Shown piece after piece: positions 5,844 through 6,363 of a stretch of 6,363 bases of DNA (positions within the stretch are counted from its first letter, which is position 1; each line of letters begins with the position of its first letter). Both the position numbers and the translations under genes were made by a program. Source of the stretch: SAR202 cluster bacterium (GTDB lineage Bacteria; Chloroflexota; Dehalococcoidia; UBA3495). The notes beneath the pieces were generated by a model. It was not told where the DNA came from. It saw only the letters and a list, made by a program, of their open reading frames with translations, and ran no database searches. The stretch covers positions 1 through 6,363 of the forward strand of contig VFHG01000194.1 in NCBI GenBank assembly GCA_009392075.1, written 5' to 3'.

Positions 5844-6056
5844 GTGATGCCAATAGACCACATCTTGGACCGACCAGACGACTGGACTCAGACTTTTTGG
5901 GGAAGAGTAGGAATACACTTAGCGGACCATTGCTTCGAACCGCCCCCTGCGAGCACCTTCGCCTCGCAAAATGCTGACGCCTGTAGATGCTCTTTCACAA
6001 CTGCTATCGCTTCTTTTTCGGAATACATGGGACCAGCAGGCGTCGGCGTACGGTAG
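5844..6056 (+). CDS. Short unrecognised ORF with a plausible ribosome site
   Basis: Starts GTG 5844 or ATG 5847, preceded by GAGGTGA (5833-5839), seven bases before the ATG. Seventy residues, no motif recognised. The first half (DHILDRPDDWTQTFWGRVG) looks protein-like; the second half is low-complexity. It is opposed by a minus-strand open frame over 5888-6211 which also contains a protein-like stretch (YSEKEAIAVVKEHLQ). Only one of the two, or neither, is real. No function is proposed. Confidence 0.22.
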   Translation: MMPIDHILDRPDDWTQTFWGRVGIHLADHCFEPPPASTFASQNADACRCSFTTAIASFSEYMGPAGVGVR

Positions 6057-6068
6057 GCGTCGCCGTAC
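6039..6068 (+). repeat. Imperfect 17-bp-period tandem repeat with embedded palindrome
   Basis: GGCGTCGGCGTAC (6039-6051) is repeated as GGCGTCGCCGTAC (6056-6068), one mismatch in 13, separated by GGTA. Within it GTACGG (6048-6053) and CCGTAC (6063-6068) form a perfect 6-bp inverted repeat with a 9-base loop. Confidence 0.55.
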
Positions 6069-6223
6069 AGACCAACGCCATCGGCGGTAGCCCTTGAGGA
6101 AAGACGAACCGGGCAGGGTGGTTTCCCGCCGCCGGGAGATGCAACAAGGTGCATGGGTGCGGGCGGTGATTCGCTGCATATCATAAAAGAGGTTATTCTT
6201 GTGGTGAGCATCCAGGCAATTTA
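6069..6223 (+). other. GC-rich stretch without a convincing gene
   Basis: The whole interval 5788-6223 lacks a well supported gene; only the weak ORF at 5844 and the repeat at 6039 occur in it. This part is GC-rich and can form short hairpins: GGCAGGG (6112-6118) with CCCGCC (6125-6130), with a bulged A, and ATGCA/TGCAT around 6140-6155. TATCAT at 6179-6184 could be a -10 box for the next gene, but no -35 was found. It matches no riboswitch or RNA family that I could identify. Confidence 0.4.
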
Positions 6224-6230
6224 AAGGAGG
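6224..6230 (+). promoter_or_regulatory. Strong Shine-Dalgarno site of the terminal gene
   Basis: AAGGAGG, a near-perfect anti-16S complement, ends seven bases before ATG 6238. It is the best ribosome site in the window and fixes this start. Confidence 0.8.
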
Positions 6231-6237
6231 ACTACTT

Positions 6238-6363
6238 ATGGCAGGTGAAAAACAAACCGTCGAGATCGAACTTAACAACGATCATGTAACCTTTATGCGG
6301 ATCATGAAGGACGATTACAACATACCCACTGAGAGCAAGGTCATGCGAATCATCATGGACTAC
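6238..6363 (+). CDS. Ribbon-helix-helix-like small protein (3' end outside window)
   Basis: Only the first 42 residues are visible and the frame is open at the window end. A short polar start is followed by a strand (KQTVEIELN), a first helix (HVTFMRIMKDDYN), the turn IPTES and a second helix (KVMRIIMDY). This order fits the ribbon-helix-helix DNA-binding fold of Arc/MetJ/CopG type, in which the strand pairs in a dimer and reads the major groove. If so, it is probably a small transcription regulator or antitoxin-like protein. The remaining sequence is needed to tell whether it ends there or carries a further domain. The strong ribosome site implies good translation. The gene is separated from the neighbouring remnants by a long gap, so it is probably transcribed alone. 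Confidence 0.7.
   Translation, partial: MAGEKQTVEIELNNDHVTFMRIMKDDYNIPTESKVMRIIMDY

Noticed and set aside
6085..6130. GAGGAAAG and CAGGGTG-like words suggesting RNase P RNA
   Set aside because: The order, spacing and flanking conserved elements of RNase P RNA are missing; the resemblance is limited to short words.

Overview
The window is bacterial DNA with roughly balanced base composition. Its clearest genes have canonical Shine-Dalgarno sites (AGGAGG or GGAGG). No rRNA, tRNA, CRISPR array, transposase or integrase was seen. The mixture of a GMC oxidoreductase, an isochorismatase-like hydrolase, LRR and topoisomerase fragments and short conserved orphans resembles environmental Chloroflexota (marine SAR202-type). 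That placement is an impression from family flavour, not a result, and I hold it weakly.

Layout. Bases 2-836 hold an MFS transporter that has lost its middle: TM1-3 with motif A, a frame change near 270-285, then TM7-12. Bases 1056-2597 hold an intact FAD-dependent GMC oxidoreductase. A 5'-truncated leucine-rich-repeat fragment (about 2590-2838) directly abuts its 3' end. In the same frame after one TAG lies a short ORF ending in a CHxCG...HGF tail (2839-3036). An intact isochorismatase-family cysteine hydrolase follows (3120-3803), with a good -10 box and a dyad in its leader. On the minus strand a KOW-motif protein (4525-4259) overlaps a second small protein of possible ADP-ribosyltransferase-like fold (4326-3892); the two look like an operon. 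Divergent from them is a small frameshifted protein gene (4616-4908). Next come a possible degenerate excalibur-like remnant (about 4972-5124) and the orphaned zinc-ribbon tail of DNA topoisomerase I (5184-5708), which carries an in-frame stop. A second copy of the CHxCG...HGF tail follows at 5731-5787. About 450 bases with no convincing gene lead to a strong ribosome binding site and the start of a ribbon-helix-helix-like protein (6238 onward, cut by the window end).

How it fits together. At least four loci are broken, while five genes look intact (the last is seen only in part). The two metabolic enzymes are intact and could serve organic-matter catabolism, but nothing ties them to one pathway. 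The most distinctive signals are the duplicated 63-bp tail, which varies mainly by synonymous and conservative changes and sits after two unrelated broken genes, and the overlapping KOW/ART-like minus-strand pair.
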